This document shows, one piece after another, positions 1-14,600 of a stretch of DNA of 64,000 nt. Position numbers and translations under genes: made by a program. The stretch lies in contig CP136062.1 of the NCBI GenBank assembly GCA_032622095.1, positions 201,463,959-201,527,958 on the forward strand, written 5' to 3'. This DNA is from Siphonodentalium dalli (lineage: Eukaryota > Mollusca > Scaphopoda > Gadilida > Siphonodentaliidae). Numbering within the stretch: position 1 is the stretch's first letter; every line of letters begins with the position of its first letter. The notes under the pieces were generated by a model. It made no database searches and was not told the DNA's origin. It saw only the letters and a list, made by a program, of their open reading frames with translations.

Positions 1-190
1 CGGGCCAAATATGGGCAGGTCCAATATCATGTGCCAACCATGTCCATGACGTCGCTCATATACGCTCATATATATAGGCATGTGTCTGGATCGATCGAAC
101 AATAGTTTTTTTCTTTCTCCTAATACTTATCAACGTTGTTCACTCAGTATTGTTCAACATTGAAATTTGGAATTAGTAGATCAATCTCTT
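1..190. repeat. Helitron/pearl-like repeat fragment
   Basis: This stretch matches 12985-13165 with scattered differences, sharing for example ATATGGGCAGGTCCAAT and CAACGTTGTTC. The second copy lies inside a short Helitron-like element, so this is probably the inner part of a related element whose left end is outside the window. A Helitron-type end (CAGCTAGT) occurs at 1938-1945 in the same orientation and may be its right end. Confidence 0.55.
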
Positions 191-754
191 ATTATACTGT
201 TTTGCACCTGTCCGTCCGTCTGTCTGTTGCGTCCGTGCTTACATCTGACGTTTATGTGGCCAATTTTAAGAAAAATGGATAGTTGGGTGGCTGATTTCCG
301 TTACGTGGCTAGCCACCTAACGGAGTTGAGATCAACCCTTTAAAATGATCTATTTGGCCATATCAGCATATTTAATTTTTTAGTCACTTAATAGTTGGAA
401 ACAAAAAGTCCATAGATTTGGACCTCCATGATATGTCTATAGGAGCCATTAGGAGGTGTTCGGACAGTTATGTGGCTAGCTACCCAATCACGGACATGTC
501 AGTTTCTCCTATTCAACTGTCCTAGTTGCTGTTTACAGGTTTTTGGGTTTCAATGAGCTACTTCTGCTATAATTCCTACATGTTCTGACTCCACAATCAG
601 AAATTGTATTACGTTTAACTACTTTGATAGCCACATAAATGTTTGTCCACTTACTTGATAGCCACATAAATTTTAGCCACATTAAATATTTTAGCCGCAT
701 AACTCAATAGCCACCTATCTCCTCAAATGTTGTTAGTACCGTACGTCCGTCCGA

Positions 755-1800
755 TGTCTGTTCATGTCATAACTTGAACAATAGTGCTCGGATCTCAATG
801 AAATTAAGTATGGATGTTCACTACTATGAGGACATTAAATAGAGGGTTCCATCGTTTTGTTCGGAATTTCCATTCTAGAGTTATTCATCTTTGTTTATCT
901 GGAAATGTTGGATTTTTGGTCCATCTGGTGTCTGTTCATGTCGTAACTTCAACAGTTGTGCTGGGATCTCAATGAAATTTGGAATGGATGTTCACAACTA
1001 TGATGACATTAAATAGAGGGTTCCATCGTTTTGTTCGGATTTTCCATTCTAGAATTATTCATCTTTGTTTATCTGGAAAAGTTGGATTATTTGGTCCGTC
1101 TGGTGTCTGTTCATGTCATAACATGAACAGCAGAGCTCGGATCTCAATGAAATTTGGTATGGATGTTCACTACTATGAGGGCATTCAATAGAGGGTTCCA
1201 TCGTTTTGTTCGGATTTTCCATTCTAGAGTTATTCATCTTTATTTATCTGGAAATGTTGGCTTTTTGGTCTGTCTGGTGTCTGTTCATGTTGTAACTTCA
1301 ACAGTTGTGCTGGGATCTCAATGAAATTTGGTATGGATGTTCACTACTATGAGGACATTAACAAGAGGGTTCCATTGTTTTGTTCAGATTTTCCATTCTA
1401 GAGTTATACATCTTTGTTTATCTGGAAATGTTGGCTTTTTGGTCCGTCTGGTGTCTGTTCATGTCGTAACTTCAACAGTTGTGCTGGGTCTCAATGAAAT
1501 TTGGTATGGATGTTCACCACTGTGAGGACATTCAATAGAGGGTTCCATTGTTCTGTTTGGCTTTCCATTTTAGAGTTATTCAAGTTTGTTTATCTGGACA
1601 TGTTGGCTGTTTGGTCCATCCGATGTCTGTTCAGAGTCATAACTTGAACAGTAATGCTCGGATCTCAATGAAATTTTGTATGGATGTTCACCACTATGAG
1701 GACATTTAATGGCACATTCACCTGTTTTGTTTGTTTTTTTGTGCTATAGTTATTCATCTTCGTTTATATGAAAATGCTGATTTTTGGGTCCATCTGTCTG
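755..1800. repeat. Tandem array, ~174-bp unit, six copies
   Basis: The phrase GTCTGTTCATGTC recurs near 756, 930, 1105, 1281, 1455 and 1627, giving a period of 172-176 bases. Each unit also carries GGATGTTCACTACTATGAG and TCTCAATGAAATTTGG. Small open frames of 60-70 codons here are repeat shadows. Core arrays of this size are typical of pearl/Helentron-type elements in molluscs, which is a comparison rather than proof. Confidence 0.8.
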
Positions 1801-1984
1801 AGTATAGCAGTCATATTAGTTATAGATATGCCCACACTAGACAGTATGCCACTAGGGGGTATGTACCGGACGACAGTCCATCTCTTGTTGTCAATAGTTT
1901 TCTCAATAGTTTTTCGCCAGATGGAGGCCGCCACATCAGCTAGTAAGCAATAAAACCATGTTTTGTCATGTAAGTGCATGGTGA

Positions 1985-2009
1985 GGGGGGGGGGGGGGGG
2001 GGGGGGGGG
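1985..2009. repeat. Poly-G tract, 25 G
   Basis: An uninterrupted run of 25 G. Other G or C runs of 9 or more occur near 31047, 40214, 41014, 41680, 56705, 60217 and 60325. Exact length is unreliable in most sequencing data. Confidence 0.9.
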
Positions 2010-2244
2010 CAGTATCCAGCCCTGGACACTTTAAAAATAAATAAAAAAATAAACAATTTCTGGCCATTTCAGTATCAAATGATATAAAATGTTAGAAAAA
2101 AAAAATTGGGCACTTGGAATTTTTTTTTTTTAATTTGATTCGACTGAAATCCCAATGATTTGTAAGGGCCCCAGTAAAGATGCTATGATGAGTTCCTGTA
2201 ATATCCGGGCATAAGCAGAGAAGTAACAAGAGCATCGCTAGGGT

Positions 2245-2520
2245 GTGGCAAAATACGCCCATGGTAATTCCAACAAAGGTTCATAACTCTGGTGAAAATT
2301 GGCAGGCGGAACCCAAATTCAAACTTGACCTGTATTTTGGGCTAGTAAACTCATACCAAATTGCATTCCATTCAATTCAGACTTATTAAAGTTATTATCC
2401 GGAAACGAAAATTAAGTGAAATTCCAACAAAAGGGGCCACAACCCTGGTGAAAATTGGCGGAGGAACCAAATTCAAACTTGACCTGTATTTTGGGCCAGT
2501 AAAAGAAAACAGACGGATGG
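2245..2520. repeat. Two diverged copies of a ~155-bp repeat unit
   Basis: CTTGACCTGTATTTTGGGC occurs at about 2319 and 2474, each preceded by GGTGAAAATTGGC. The second unit ends in an ACAGACGGATGGACAGAC tract. This is the same style of repeat as the arrays at 15600, 19480 and 61010. Confidence 0.6.
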
Positions 2521-2596
2521 ACAGACCAATAACATATGTCCCATTTTTTTTAAACGGGCATATAAAAATGATGCAGAATGAAATCGTTCATATTAC

Positions 2597-2678
2597 CTTG
2601 TTCCTGAAACCAATCTCTTGAAGAGCATGGATCCAATTTCTGTGCACATTATAGGGTCTGGTTTATCAAGAGTCATTG
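2597..2678 (-). CDS. SEPSECS: SEPSECS exon 9
   Basis: Encodes residues 374-400, including MTLDKPDP and [12 protein letters not shown], matching the family block GSMLFTRQVSG. Acceptor CCCCATAG and donor AAG|GTAATA are visible. The exon ends two bases into an Arg codon; the following exon was not found to the left. Confidence 0.9.
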
Positions 2679-5600
2679 CTATGGGGGAGAAAGAAGAAAA
2701 CATCCTTTAATAAAATATATGAGTAAGCCTGCAAACAAGCGTCCGGTCACGGTCATGACTGGCCAAAAATGCACAAATATCTGGAAAAAGCTGGACAATG
2801 TTTCGCTTTAAAAATGACAAAATCATTAACTCAAATAAACAATGCTCGAAAATTGCATTGTTTTTTAATAGTATGCACCACATGGTTACATAAATTGAAA
2901 TCTTGGCGAGTTTAGTATTTCAGTGCTTAAATTGTTTTGGTGTTTACCGACTGTCAGGGTTCATTTTAATTGAAAGCTGTATTTGGCACATCCATAAAAA
3001 TATACAAGAAGTATATACAAAATTATTAATGATCGGCATAAACCAATAGTTGCCTGCCATTTTGTCCAGCACCAAAATTTGAGTTATTTCCAGGCTTGAG
3101 TATGAGTTCATCAAGCAAACCTGCAAATAGTGTGTCTGACATTTGCAGAAATAGGTCCCCAGAGGGTGAATTTACTGACGCTATCCTGCTAAGTGGGCTA
3201 GCATCACCAAATTCACCCTCTGGGAACCTCATTATGCTTAGGCCTCAACTGCTATGGGCGACCTAGTATCAGATTGAAGTTCTCCAGTTGAAGATGGTGA
3301 TGTTCACACATTTGTCACCTCAATTGTGCATTTTATCTTCTGCAAATTAGGGGATATAGAAACTTCCCACAAGGGAAAAAGTTACTTAAAACAATGTTAA
3401 TTTGAGACTATAGATACTTCCCAGAAGATGAGGCCTAAGCAGAATGAAGTCCACAGAGGGTGAATTTGGTGACGTTTGCCCGCTATGCAGGATATTATCA
3501 CTAAGGCCGGCCGTCAAGCGGTCTCATTCCCCTCCCAAGCCTTGACTAAATATTGGCCACAAAATAGCACAGACCTAGCTCAGCCCCCGTTTTACACAGG
3601 ACAGCTATCAACGACAGTGATGATTAACAGATTGCAAGGAATCCTGCACTTGGTGCCTGAATAAGACATGTGATCAGTAGCCGGGATCACGTGCACAGTT
3701 ATCTACACCATACTGGGTAATGCTTTGTCAGTGAATGTTTAGTAATAATCAGCTACTCGTATTTTCATTCACAGTATGTAGATTTCTGTCTATAAGTCCC
3801 AACTTTCTGACCCACTATTTCCCTCAAAATGCGCATTATACATCGGTAAGTCATTGGGGTGCTGAATTCTGATCTACAACCATGAACATAGGTGAGGTCT
3901 GGCAGTCGCTGCGACGAACAGCGTGGACATCTTACCTCAAAGCAAGGTCTGTATCAAAGAAATGTTTAATTAAAAATAAAACACTTAAAATATTAATAGT
4001 TATTATCAGTGTATTTATTCCCTATCCAATTAATACAAAATTATCCATTTTACGAATCCAGCATGAAGTCATCTCCGTCAGAGGAATGGCTTTTGATTTT
4101 ACACCAATTTGTTTTGATTGGATCTGTGAACAAAATACAAAGAAAGCAGACTGCTCATGATGTAATTATCACTGGTTACTGCTAGAGTACACTTGACCAT
4201 GACAATGTGTCTTTTGCCAACTGCGGTAGTTCCTTTGATGACTGTTATAAAAGTCATTGTATCAACTGTATATTGTGGTGTCGGACTACATGATTTCAGT
4301 TCATCAACTTGAGATCAAAGAAAGACGATCTGTTTTAATTTGGTTTCTATATGAAGCTTCAATGTTCCTGCTTGTTGTCTCAAATGCAAGGAAATGGCTA
4401 CTTTCAGTGATAAACATCCAAATTTTCTCCCGACAGGGCACCGGGTATGTGCTTCCCAAATACGGCCACATTCCCCCCAACGCCGAACGGAAACCCTGCC
4501 TATGGGGACCTCATTCTGCAAAATACACACACACTATTTGCAGGTCACACAGGGGATTGGGGCAAATAATGTTCTTTCATGAATATCAGCACATATAAAG
4601 ATGATGAATATTATTTATTACATGATCCTACCTTTATTCCATTCAATAAACCCATTCTATAAATTGTGATATTAAACGTTCGTTTAATAACAGGAAATAG
4701 TGCCAGGTGACCTTTGACTTCCGGTTTGTGGTTTCTTTACATTCCGTACGCTACGTCTCAAAATACTATGGCTTCCAATATAATTTCAACAAACTATAAT
4801 GAATGAAGATTTTGAAAAGTTTGCGCGGGCAAACAACGTAGAGTTGTGAGAAACGTCATCGCATGCCTTATAGAAGTTGATGTTAGTTTCGCGTCCCATT
4901 TGTTGATTTAAGTATGTTTTGTCGAGGTTTTGGATCATGTAATAAATAGAATCTACAACTCGTCCCAAGTTTATAGCGGAATTTACAAAACTCGTCCAGT
5001 AAATTAGGTCTGTACCTCGCCAAAGCCTCGGTCCAGACCTAATTTACTGGACTCGTTTTGTAAATTCCGCTATAAACTGGGGACTCGTTGTAGATCCTCT
5101 ATATATACACCTGTTTGATGTATTCAGGTTTCCACCAAGAGGTATGACAATCCCATTTTTTATACAACACAATTTGACACCAAAAATGGCTCATTTAGCT
5201 CGAAAATATACATAGGACACTCACCATCTTTATAATGTACATTGTAAATGTCAAGAATGGTGAAGGAGATGATTATATTAACTTGCAGTCGGTAGATAGA
5301 ACGACTGAATTTGTATTCATTACCAGCGCAAATGTTCGTGGAATACCAATAAAGACCCCTAGACATTAATCTGAGGTTTTGTTATCTCCTTGATAATTCT
5401 TAGTGAATCGATGAAAATTAAGTTATAATTAATAAAAATTATTTTACAGTACAATGACAGTTAAGTACCTATAGATATTGGGTTATTCTTTGTTTCAAGT
5501 ACACGCTCGCCATGTTTTTCAGCAACTGCTCTCATCTTTGTTAACAGATATTGATACAATTCTTTCCTTTCTGTGAGTAGTTGTTTGTATGTAGAACATC

Positions 5601-8600
5601 CCATAGATAGCAAAGTAATGAAAAGATCCATGGATGGTGTTGATGATGCTCGTCCTGTAAGGCAAATTTATCAACATGTTATCGCCCTGTGATGGTTTGA
5701 AGCCCGATATTATGCTCACTTTTATTACATCTTGGTCCGGTTCCGGGTATTAAAACAGGTCAATAACTATGTAACATACAGTAATGCCCTAAATAATCAA
5801 CTTCTTAACCACAGCAGAATTATGGGTAACTTTTCAGAATTTAGTCGCAAATAAGGCTTGTTGCCATTCATCGGAAAGCTCTCAGTGAGAGCTTGGTGAA
5901 TGGCAACAAGTCATATTTCTGACTAAATCCTGAAAAGTTACACATAATTCTGCTGTGGTTAAGGAGTCAATTATTTAGGGCATTATTGTACTTTTCTATG
6001 GACTTTATATGCCACAGAAAAGTCAGGTTCCGATTGTTCTTTAGCCTTCCATGACTGGAGCTTTTGAAATTTTGCGAAAACCCTGCGCCAATGCATTCTC
6101 TTATATATGTGACTCTCCCATAGGGTGCTTCACATATGTAACAGAATACATTGGCCAAACAATATTTACATTGACCTTGTAAGCTAGTGCATTCTCCTAT
6201 ATATGCGAGGCTCCATATGGGAAACTCGCACATATAAGAGAATGCACTGGAACAACCAAGACCATTCCTTGCTTGTCTCTCGCCTATGCGAAATCATTCC
6301 AAGCAACTGGAACATTGCTTTGACTTGGGCAAGCTTCTTTTTTTTTTATCTATGAAAAGCCTGTAGATCTACAGTAATGCCCTAAATTACCCATAATTCT
6401 GCTGTGGTTACGGAGTCGATTATTTAGGGCATTACTGTATATTTTAGGTATTCATCGACCTATCTTATCCCTCCTTCCAAACTGGACATAACTTTGAGGT
6501 TCAAATGATCCATGTGGTTCAAACGAGATTACCAGCAAGTGTGAAAAAATACAAACATTAAACACATACATACAATACAAAATTATGTTAGCTTGTTTCA
6601 TATTGTATTTCAGCAAGCCTGCAAATAGTGTGTCTGTCATTTGCAGAATGAGGTCCCCAGAGGGTGAATTTAGTGATGCTATCCCACACAGTGGGCTAAC
6701 ATCACCAAATTCACACTCTTCGGAGCTCAATCTGCTTAGGCCTCATCTTCTTGGAAGTATCTATGGTCTCAAATTAACATTGTTTTTAGTTACTTTTTCT
6801 CTTCTGGTAAGTTTCTGTATCCCCTAATTTTCAGAAGATAAAATTCATAATCGAGGTGACTAATGGGTGAACATCACCAACTTCAACTGGGGAAATTCAA
6901 TCTGATCCTAGGTCTCCCATAGATCATGCCATGAATCTCTACTATGGCTAACGCCCATAGAGATCATATTCCACCAGTACAAAACATGGGAACTTTTTGA
7001 AGTTTTGACAGGGAACCTTATAAAATCAAAAAATAACACAGGGAATATTTTTCTTTGTAATTATCTGTTTCTTAATAATGTACTTCACCATAGGTGAAGG
7101 TCCCAACTCGAAATTTCACGATTTAAGTGACTTTGTGAGCGATTTTGCTTTGCAATTCTTACAATTATGGAGTTTTTCCTGGGTAATTAATTGAATGTTT
7201 ATTGCGATATCGGCTCTGAAAAGTCACAGAAAAGCATGCACATATAGTGAAGTACACTATTAAGGAACAGATAATCATTAAGATATATATTCCCCTTGTT
7301 ATGTTTTCAACTTTATAAGGTTCCCTGTCAAAACTTTAAAAAGTTCCAAGGTTTTGTACTGGTGGAATATGATCTCTACGGACGTTAGCCAGAGTAGATA
7401 TTCATGGCATGATCTAGGTCTCCCTTAGCAGTTGAGGCCTAAGCAGAATGAGGTCCCCAGAGGGTGAATTTGGTGATGCTAGCCCACTATGCAGGATAGT
7501 TTGACTAAATTCACCCTCTGGGGGACATGATTCTGCAAATGTCAGACACACTATTTGCTGGCTTGTATTTCAGACACATATCATCAAGATATTGATGGAG
7601 AAATGCAAACAAAGATCCCAACACTTGGGCAAAAACCTTTATTATCTTGCTGACTCACAAATCTGGCTATGAACCCTATGATGGGTAGAACAATATTTAT
7701 TTCGTCATCTGTTTGGTGGGTGGAATGACATTTATGTCGTTTACGGTATACTTAGGGCGGTATTATGTTACTGTGTACATAATTAGAAAAAATCATCTCC
7801 TAAAAGGAAACTTATCATAGATATAATGTGGACGAATATTATTTTTATTATTTACAATGATAATTGCTTTTAATAATGTTGTTTGTATGATTTACTTGTT
7901 ACAATAGGCGATTGTTACAATATTAATCGGTTTATTTGCAAAAATATATTCACCCCATGGATATTATGTCATATATGATGTGCTCACCCACCAAAGGGTT
8001 AATCAAAGTATTAGTGTCAGTGCCGTTGACATTTGTCTCCGTCGATAAAGGAGTGACTTACTTCAGAAACAACCTCCCTGACCCCCATTTAGCGAGGTGC
8101 AGACACAATGCACCTAGACAATTAGCTTTCAGAGTTAGAAGAACATGCATGATCAAAACCAATTGAAACATAAGTAGTAGGTATTTATAAATGTTATATC
8201 ATTATAAAGTACCTGGGTATGTTTTACCAATCTCCTCAATAAACATCTTGTCAAACCCTGCTATGATGGAACCACCTACAGGGACCATGAAGTTCTTGTC
8301 TGTGCTCTGCACAATTGCATCCAGTCTTCCTACTCGTGCAGCCTAAAATAAAGGTATTGTGAGCAGGACTCTCAAAGCTGTTTTACAGACCTGTGGCTGA
8401 TGCATGTGGCCAGCACATGCGGCTATCAGATTTGGCGCAATTCATATATCACTAGTGCTGTAACAGAGTTGCGACTGATGCAGTTAAATGCATACAATTT
8501 CAAAAAGTTTTGAGATTGGTTGTGTTTAACTGTGTCAAATGCACGGCGGAAGGTCCAGTCAGCATCACAACTATATGAAGAAGGCTGGGTGAAGAGGAAG

Positions 8601-11600
8601 AAATTAGGCGAGTTCGATAGGGAGTCCTTCTATAACTTCTGCTTACCACATATGAAAGCCCGCAAAAAACAGCTAGTCACAAGCTAGTCAACAGAGTAGC
8701 AAAAGCTAAGAGCAAAGCTTATGTAGGATCCAGCCAGTGGTGTATGAAGATCCATATTCTCGCTTGGCCGGAGATAGATCAAATCCAACCTGACAATATT
8801 CTGGCCATGTTCTAGTGTATGAAAACTCCTTTTGGTGATTAACCACATTAAATATATATGTAGTCGCATATGTTTAACCCTTTACCCAACAAACCGGCCA
8901 AAACCGGCCAAATAAAGCTTCAACAGCCTAAAATATCTTCGGTCTGTCTCAATAGAACCATACACATATGGATATCATTGGAACCGGCTCCTTGACCACA
9001 TTGTGATAGTTACAGTTATGCCCTGTGCCAATGCATTCTCTTATATATGCGAGTCGACCATAGGTCGCCTCGCATATATAAGAGAATGCATTGGCCTAAA
9101 TAAAATATTTTTTTAACACTTTTTACCATTTTTTCTTACATTCTTTAACAATTTTATAATTTTTAATGTGTTAAGCCAATGCATTCTCTTATATATGCGA
9201 GGCGACCTATGGTCGACTCGCATATATAAGAGAATGCATTGGCACAGGGCCGTTCTGTTGGGTAAAGGGTTAAATGCAATGTTGGCCACAGTCCTGTTAA
9301 TGGGATAGTCATGCTGAATTTTACTGCATGTAGGCATCAGAGGGCGATATGAATCGACATATCATAACCATATTATTTTGACGCACTTTCTCGCTTGTTG
9401 CCACTTGAGTAGACATTTACTTGATTAACCTATTGTTATCTCAGCGACTTTCCTTGAATCATCATTGTTGAAACCAAATCAACAAATCAGATATATAAAT
9501 ATCACATTGCTACAATGCCGGGCACAGTGTGATGAATCTATTGTTATCTCTAAACAATCATTTTCGTATATGATCTTACCCAGGGTTAAGTGTGATGAGT
9601 ACATAAATGTACATCTATCCACCTGTTACTGAAAGATCACTGATTCTGAGTGACAAATAGATGCTTGTGCTACCTGTTAACTATGCCAGATGATCATTGT
9701 CTGTAACCTTTGCTTGGGGTGTAGAACAATAACTATTTATACCTGATTGAGACATATCCTAGTCTGAGTTTGACATTTCCTAGATCATACCATGAGTCTC
9801 TACTCTGGTTGCACCCACAGAGATCATACTCTAGTTCAAAACCTGGGAACTTTTTGATGTTCTGACCTGTTCTGATGGGGAACTTCTTATCATATAGGAA
9901 ATAAATTTCTTTGTTCATACCTGTTCCATAATAATGTATTGCACAGAAGTTGAAGGTTCCAACCAGCAATTGCATGATTTAAGCGACTTACATGTATGTG
10001 AGCCAATGCTTCGTTTACAATCTTGAAATTTTCCAGGGTAAATTCGTTCAATTCAATCTTTATCGTAAAATTGGCTCACAAATTCACCTAAATAATGTAA
10101 TCGCTAGCTGCAACCTTCGCCTACAGTGAAATACATAATTTTAGCTAAGAAACATATTACCTGCATTATTTTTCCAATGTTATCAAGTTCCCTGTCAGAT
10201 TTGGTGGAACATGATCTCTTTGGTGCCATCAGAATAAAGATTCATAGCATGATCTAGATATTTTCAGGTCAATTTGTTAAGATTTATTTGAACTGCTGTC
10301 TACCAGAATCTTTAAAATTCTAAACAAAAATTAATTAACTGGTTGAAAATATTAATTGCCCAGGTTTGGTGGATATTCTGAACATAATATAACATTTTGA
10401 ATTTCAAATTTCACAATATGGTTATACTGGCTGTAGTATTAAATAATATAAAATTATTTGTATATAATGAAATCATCTGATCTGTCCACTCAAGATTCAT
10501 TTTATGATTCCACTGGTCTGATTAAAACCAGACATGAACCAGCTTCGCGGTACAGAGTCTGAAGAATATGGGTAGGTTTTCCATTACAACCAGCAAGCAT
10601 TACATCAATGTCAGCCAATCACAACATCTATCATTCAGGCAATTGTCGGAATAATACATAAATTCTGCATTACTCTTATAACAGTGTACTGGCCAGGCAT
10701 GATAACACAAATTCTGTCTGAAAACATTGGGGCAAAAAGCTAATGGCAATAATTACACCTTACCTGTTGAAGCAAGTGTGTACATTTACTCGACTGTAGT
10801 CCATAGGCATTGTTAACTATATGAGGAATTTGTTTTGTATCACAGAGTTTTGCTATATCTTCTAGTCTGAAATAACATGATGGCTGATTGTTTAGTGGTA
10901 TATTATGTCACTTTCAGCAGCTATGGCCAAGTTAAAGGTACTCAATCCAACAACCAACAATTTTTAGAAATGCCGCTTCAGTTATCAGAATCGATTAATT
11001 GCTCATAAATAGTTCTAACCACTGTCAACTATAGTATAAAATTGCCCGAAATGTGTTATTTATCAACATTTTGTTTGACGAAATTTGGCCTTATTATCAA
11101 CACAAAGCCTCTTGATATTAGAGTTATCCATCTTCATCCGCAATTTGGTCTGAGACCATCAGCTCCTCGACTTTTTATTGGGCCACTAATAAGTCTCGAT
11201 GGTGAAATATAATTGATTTAACCCTTTACCCAACAAACCGGCCAAAACCGGCCAAATAAAGCTTTAACAGCCTAAAATATCTTCGGTCTGTCTCAATAGA
11301 ACCATACATATATGGATATCATTGGAACCGGCTCCTTGACCACATTGTGATAGTTACAGTTATGCCCTGTGCCAATGCATTCTCTTATATATGCGAGTCG
11401 ACCATAGGTCGCCTCGCATATATAAGAGAATGCATTGGCCTAAAAAAAATCTTTTTTTTAACACTTTTTACCATTTTTTCTTACATTCTTTAACAATTTT
11501 ATAATTTTTAATGTGTTAAGCCAATGCATTCTCTTATATATGTGAGGCGACCTATGGTCGACTCGCATATATAAGAGAATGCATTGGCACAGGGCCGTTC

Positions 11601-14600
11601 TGTTGGGTAAAGGGTTAACCTCGACTCGAATCAAATATTTGATCCAAATCCAAATAAATAGTAATTGAATGGCACTTAATTGGATTATGCATCTTTAAGA
11701 TATTTAGTCAGCTTTTGTTGAGGAGGAAAGTCTGTTTTAGGGTTAAAGAAACTCATAAGCTTCAAATTAGGCCAAATAATATCTAGCTCTTCTCACATTC
11801 CGGAGATCAAAATAGATTGATAAATACATGAAATACTGAAAATATATTCATAATTTTTATGCCCCAGAGGCTATTCTTAACATTTCAGGAAGACACTAAC
11901 ATAGAACTCTCCTTATTGTTAACATGCCGGAGAAAAGGGGATTCTTTATTCCTCTCTGCATAAATAAATTCTCTCACTTTGGGAAGTCTTTGATAGAAAT
12001 ACATATTCCATATATAGGTACTGCATGTATATATTGACCTACTTTGACCCTTAGAATGTGACAAGTGTTAAATGCTGTGTTTAGTTTGACCTTTGAAGAT
12101 TATAATTCGCTTTTTTAAAGGAAATTACTTCACTGCACAAAGAAACTGAGCCCCGATAAGCAACTGAATGTGAAATGATATCGACTGTTCAGAAATTATT
12201 TAGGCATACTCATCCTTGAATTTTAATAATTAAATGGGAAAAATAATCCTCACTCCAGCTGCTCCCTCCCTTTCAAATAATAACATTTTTACTGTATTGT
12301 TGAAGGTTTTTACTTTTAATGGACTGATGTTTGCATTCTTTTTCTCCTATTTAAATCTGCATATAGATAATTTGTGAAAATTGAGGATTGACTTCTCCAA
12401 CATTCAGATATCAAATTTGTATATGTGCTCACTTGTAACAAACATCATTTGTGAATACCTAAACCGATTTTGGAAATTTAAATGCCGATCTATGTATAAA
12501 AAACTGGATCTTATGAACATACATGATTCCTGTGAAAAGCAAATGTGTTTTAATCTGGCATATGCTATTTCTTAAATGGCAATCCCCCAGCTGATCCCCC
12601 TATGTATTCAACACATCTGATGCACAATTTATGTGTTGTAAAATACCAGATCAATTCTGAGTTTGTTTTGTCTTTTTAAATGACAAGTACCTATCAGGCA
12701 CTCTCGGTGCAAAACAGCTAGTAGTAGACATGACAGCGAGGATGTTGTCTGCTCCCAGCTCAATGATCTTCTGTTCTATTTCTGGAATGTTCGTCCTCAG
12801 TTCATCACCCTCCCGGATATTCTCAATAACAATTGGCTCAAAGCCTAAAATGACAAAGACCATGATTATCTATTATATATTTTGGAACTTCTGTCTGTCT
12901 GTGTGTATGTATTTATGTGTGTGTCATATAGACTCAAAAACAGCTTGACCGATCCGATTCTAATTTTGTATGTAGGCCTGCATTGATCCCGGGACAATAT
13001 GGGCAGGTCCAATTTCATGTGCCACCGTGTCCTTGACCTCGCTCATATAGGCATGTTTCTGGACCAATTGAACAATAGTTTTTTCTCCTAATACTTTTCA
13101 ACGTTGTTCGCTCAGTACTGTTCAATATTGTAACTTTAAATTCGTAGAAGAAATCCCTAAATAGCCCAGACGAAGTCGGGCAGCATCAGCTAGTAATGAA
13201 TATTTTAGAAACAAATGATGGTCGCACATACTTGTTACTATAGTATAATCCTATTGACTGCCTTGGGGTCGAATAGTGAGAACTATTTCCCCGAGGTGGT
13301 GTTTTTTTTAACAGCAAGCATTACTATTGACTGAGGCCGCATGCAGTTCAGAAGTTTCCCCATCAAGGGAAAATAGCACTCGCTATTCCACCCCAAAGCA
13401 GTCAATAGGTGTTTTATTATATAATATCGCGCCTCGCGCCAACCATGACGTCAGCAGGCAGATAAAAAGTTAGAAGACTATGGCGATAGTTAAAAAAATT
13501 CTGGCCTCACAGAGAATCATGATAATTCTGGCATCACACCAAATTCTGCCTCGCTACAGATTATGACGTCAGTAAGCGAGAAATAGTTCAAAGACGGCCG
13601 ATAATTCACAAAATTCTGGCCTCGTGCCAGAATCGTTACAATTCAGGCATCGTGCCAAATTCTGACCTCGCACTAGATTGTGATATATGTTGTGTTTCAT
13701 ATTTATTCCACACCTCTGCATCAGGTAGACCCAAATCTTAACTGTGAATTGTAGTGATGAATACTATAACTCTTATAAAAACTGTCAATTATCTAATGTA
13801 AACATAAATAGATATTTGACGTAACATACACACTCCCTCTTGGTGGCAATATCAACACAAAGTAGTTCTGGCTTGTGTTCAACTTTTGGGAGATGGTACA
13901 AGTAATGTGCATTCAATAGCGGTGCTCTCGTTGAATACCTGTACTTCTTGCTAAAGAGTGTGGAATAAATTTGAATTCATGAAAGCCTTTCCCCAGACAC
14001 AATAAATAGCGATGGAAAGAGAAATCTCATGCTGACCAAGCCTGAGTTTAGTGTGCCTCTCATTTGCAGAATGAGGTCCCCAGAGGGTGAATTTCGGCTT
14101 AGGCCTCATCTTCTCTGGAAAGTTCCTTTACTATCAAATTTCTATAGAAACTTCACATTGATTTTTTATTTTAGTTTCTCTATATCCCCAAATTGGCAGA
14201 AGACACATTGCATAATCGAGGTTCCTAATATTCACCATTTTGGAACTTCAATCTGAGTCTATGTCTCCCACAGCAGATAAGGCCATGCAGAATGAGGTCC
14301 CCAGAGGGTGAATTTGGTGATGCTAGCCCGCTATATGTGGGATAGCGTCACTAAATTCACCCTCTGGGGACCTCATTCTGCAAATGACAGACACATTAAA
14401 CTCAGGCTTGATGCTGACTAACCTGCAGTCGATATAGACTTGAAACAAGACTTCTGGTCAATACGAGGCCACAATACATATCTAGCATTGGGTCGCTTTT
14501 GGGCTAAAGTTTGCATGCACAGAACAAGAGCCATCCCTGTCGCTATGGGAACAGCAAAACAGACAGCTGTTGACTGCACACCTGCAATGTTATTAAAAAT

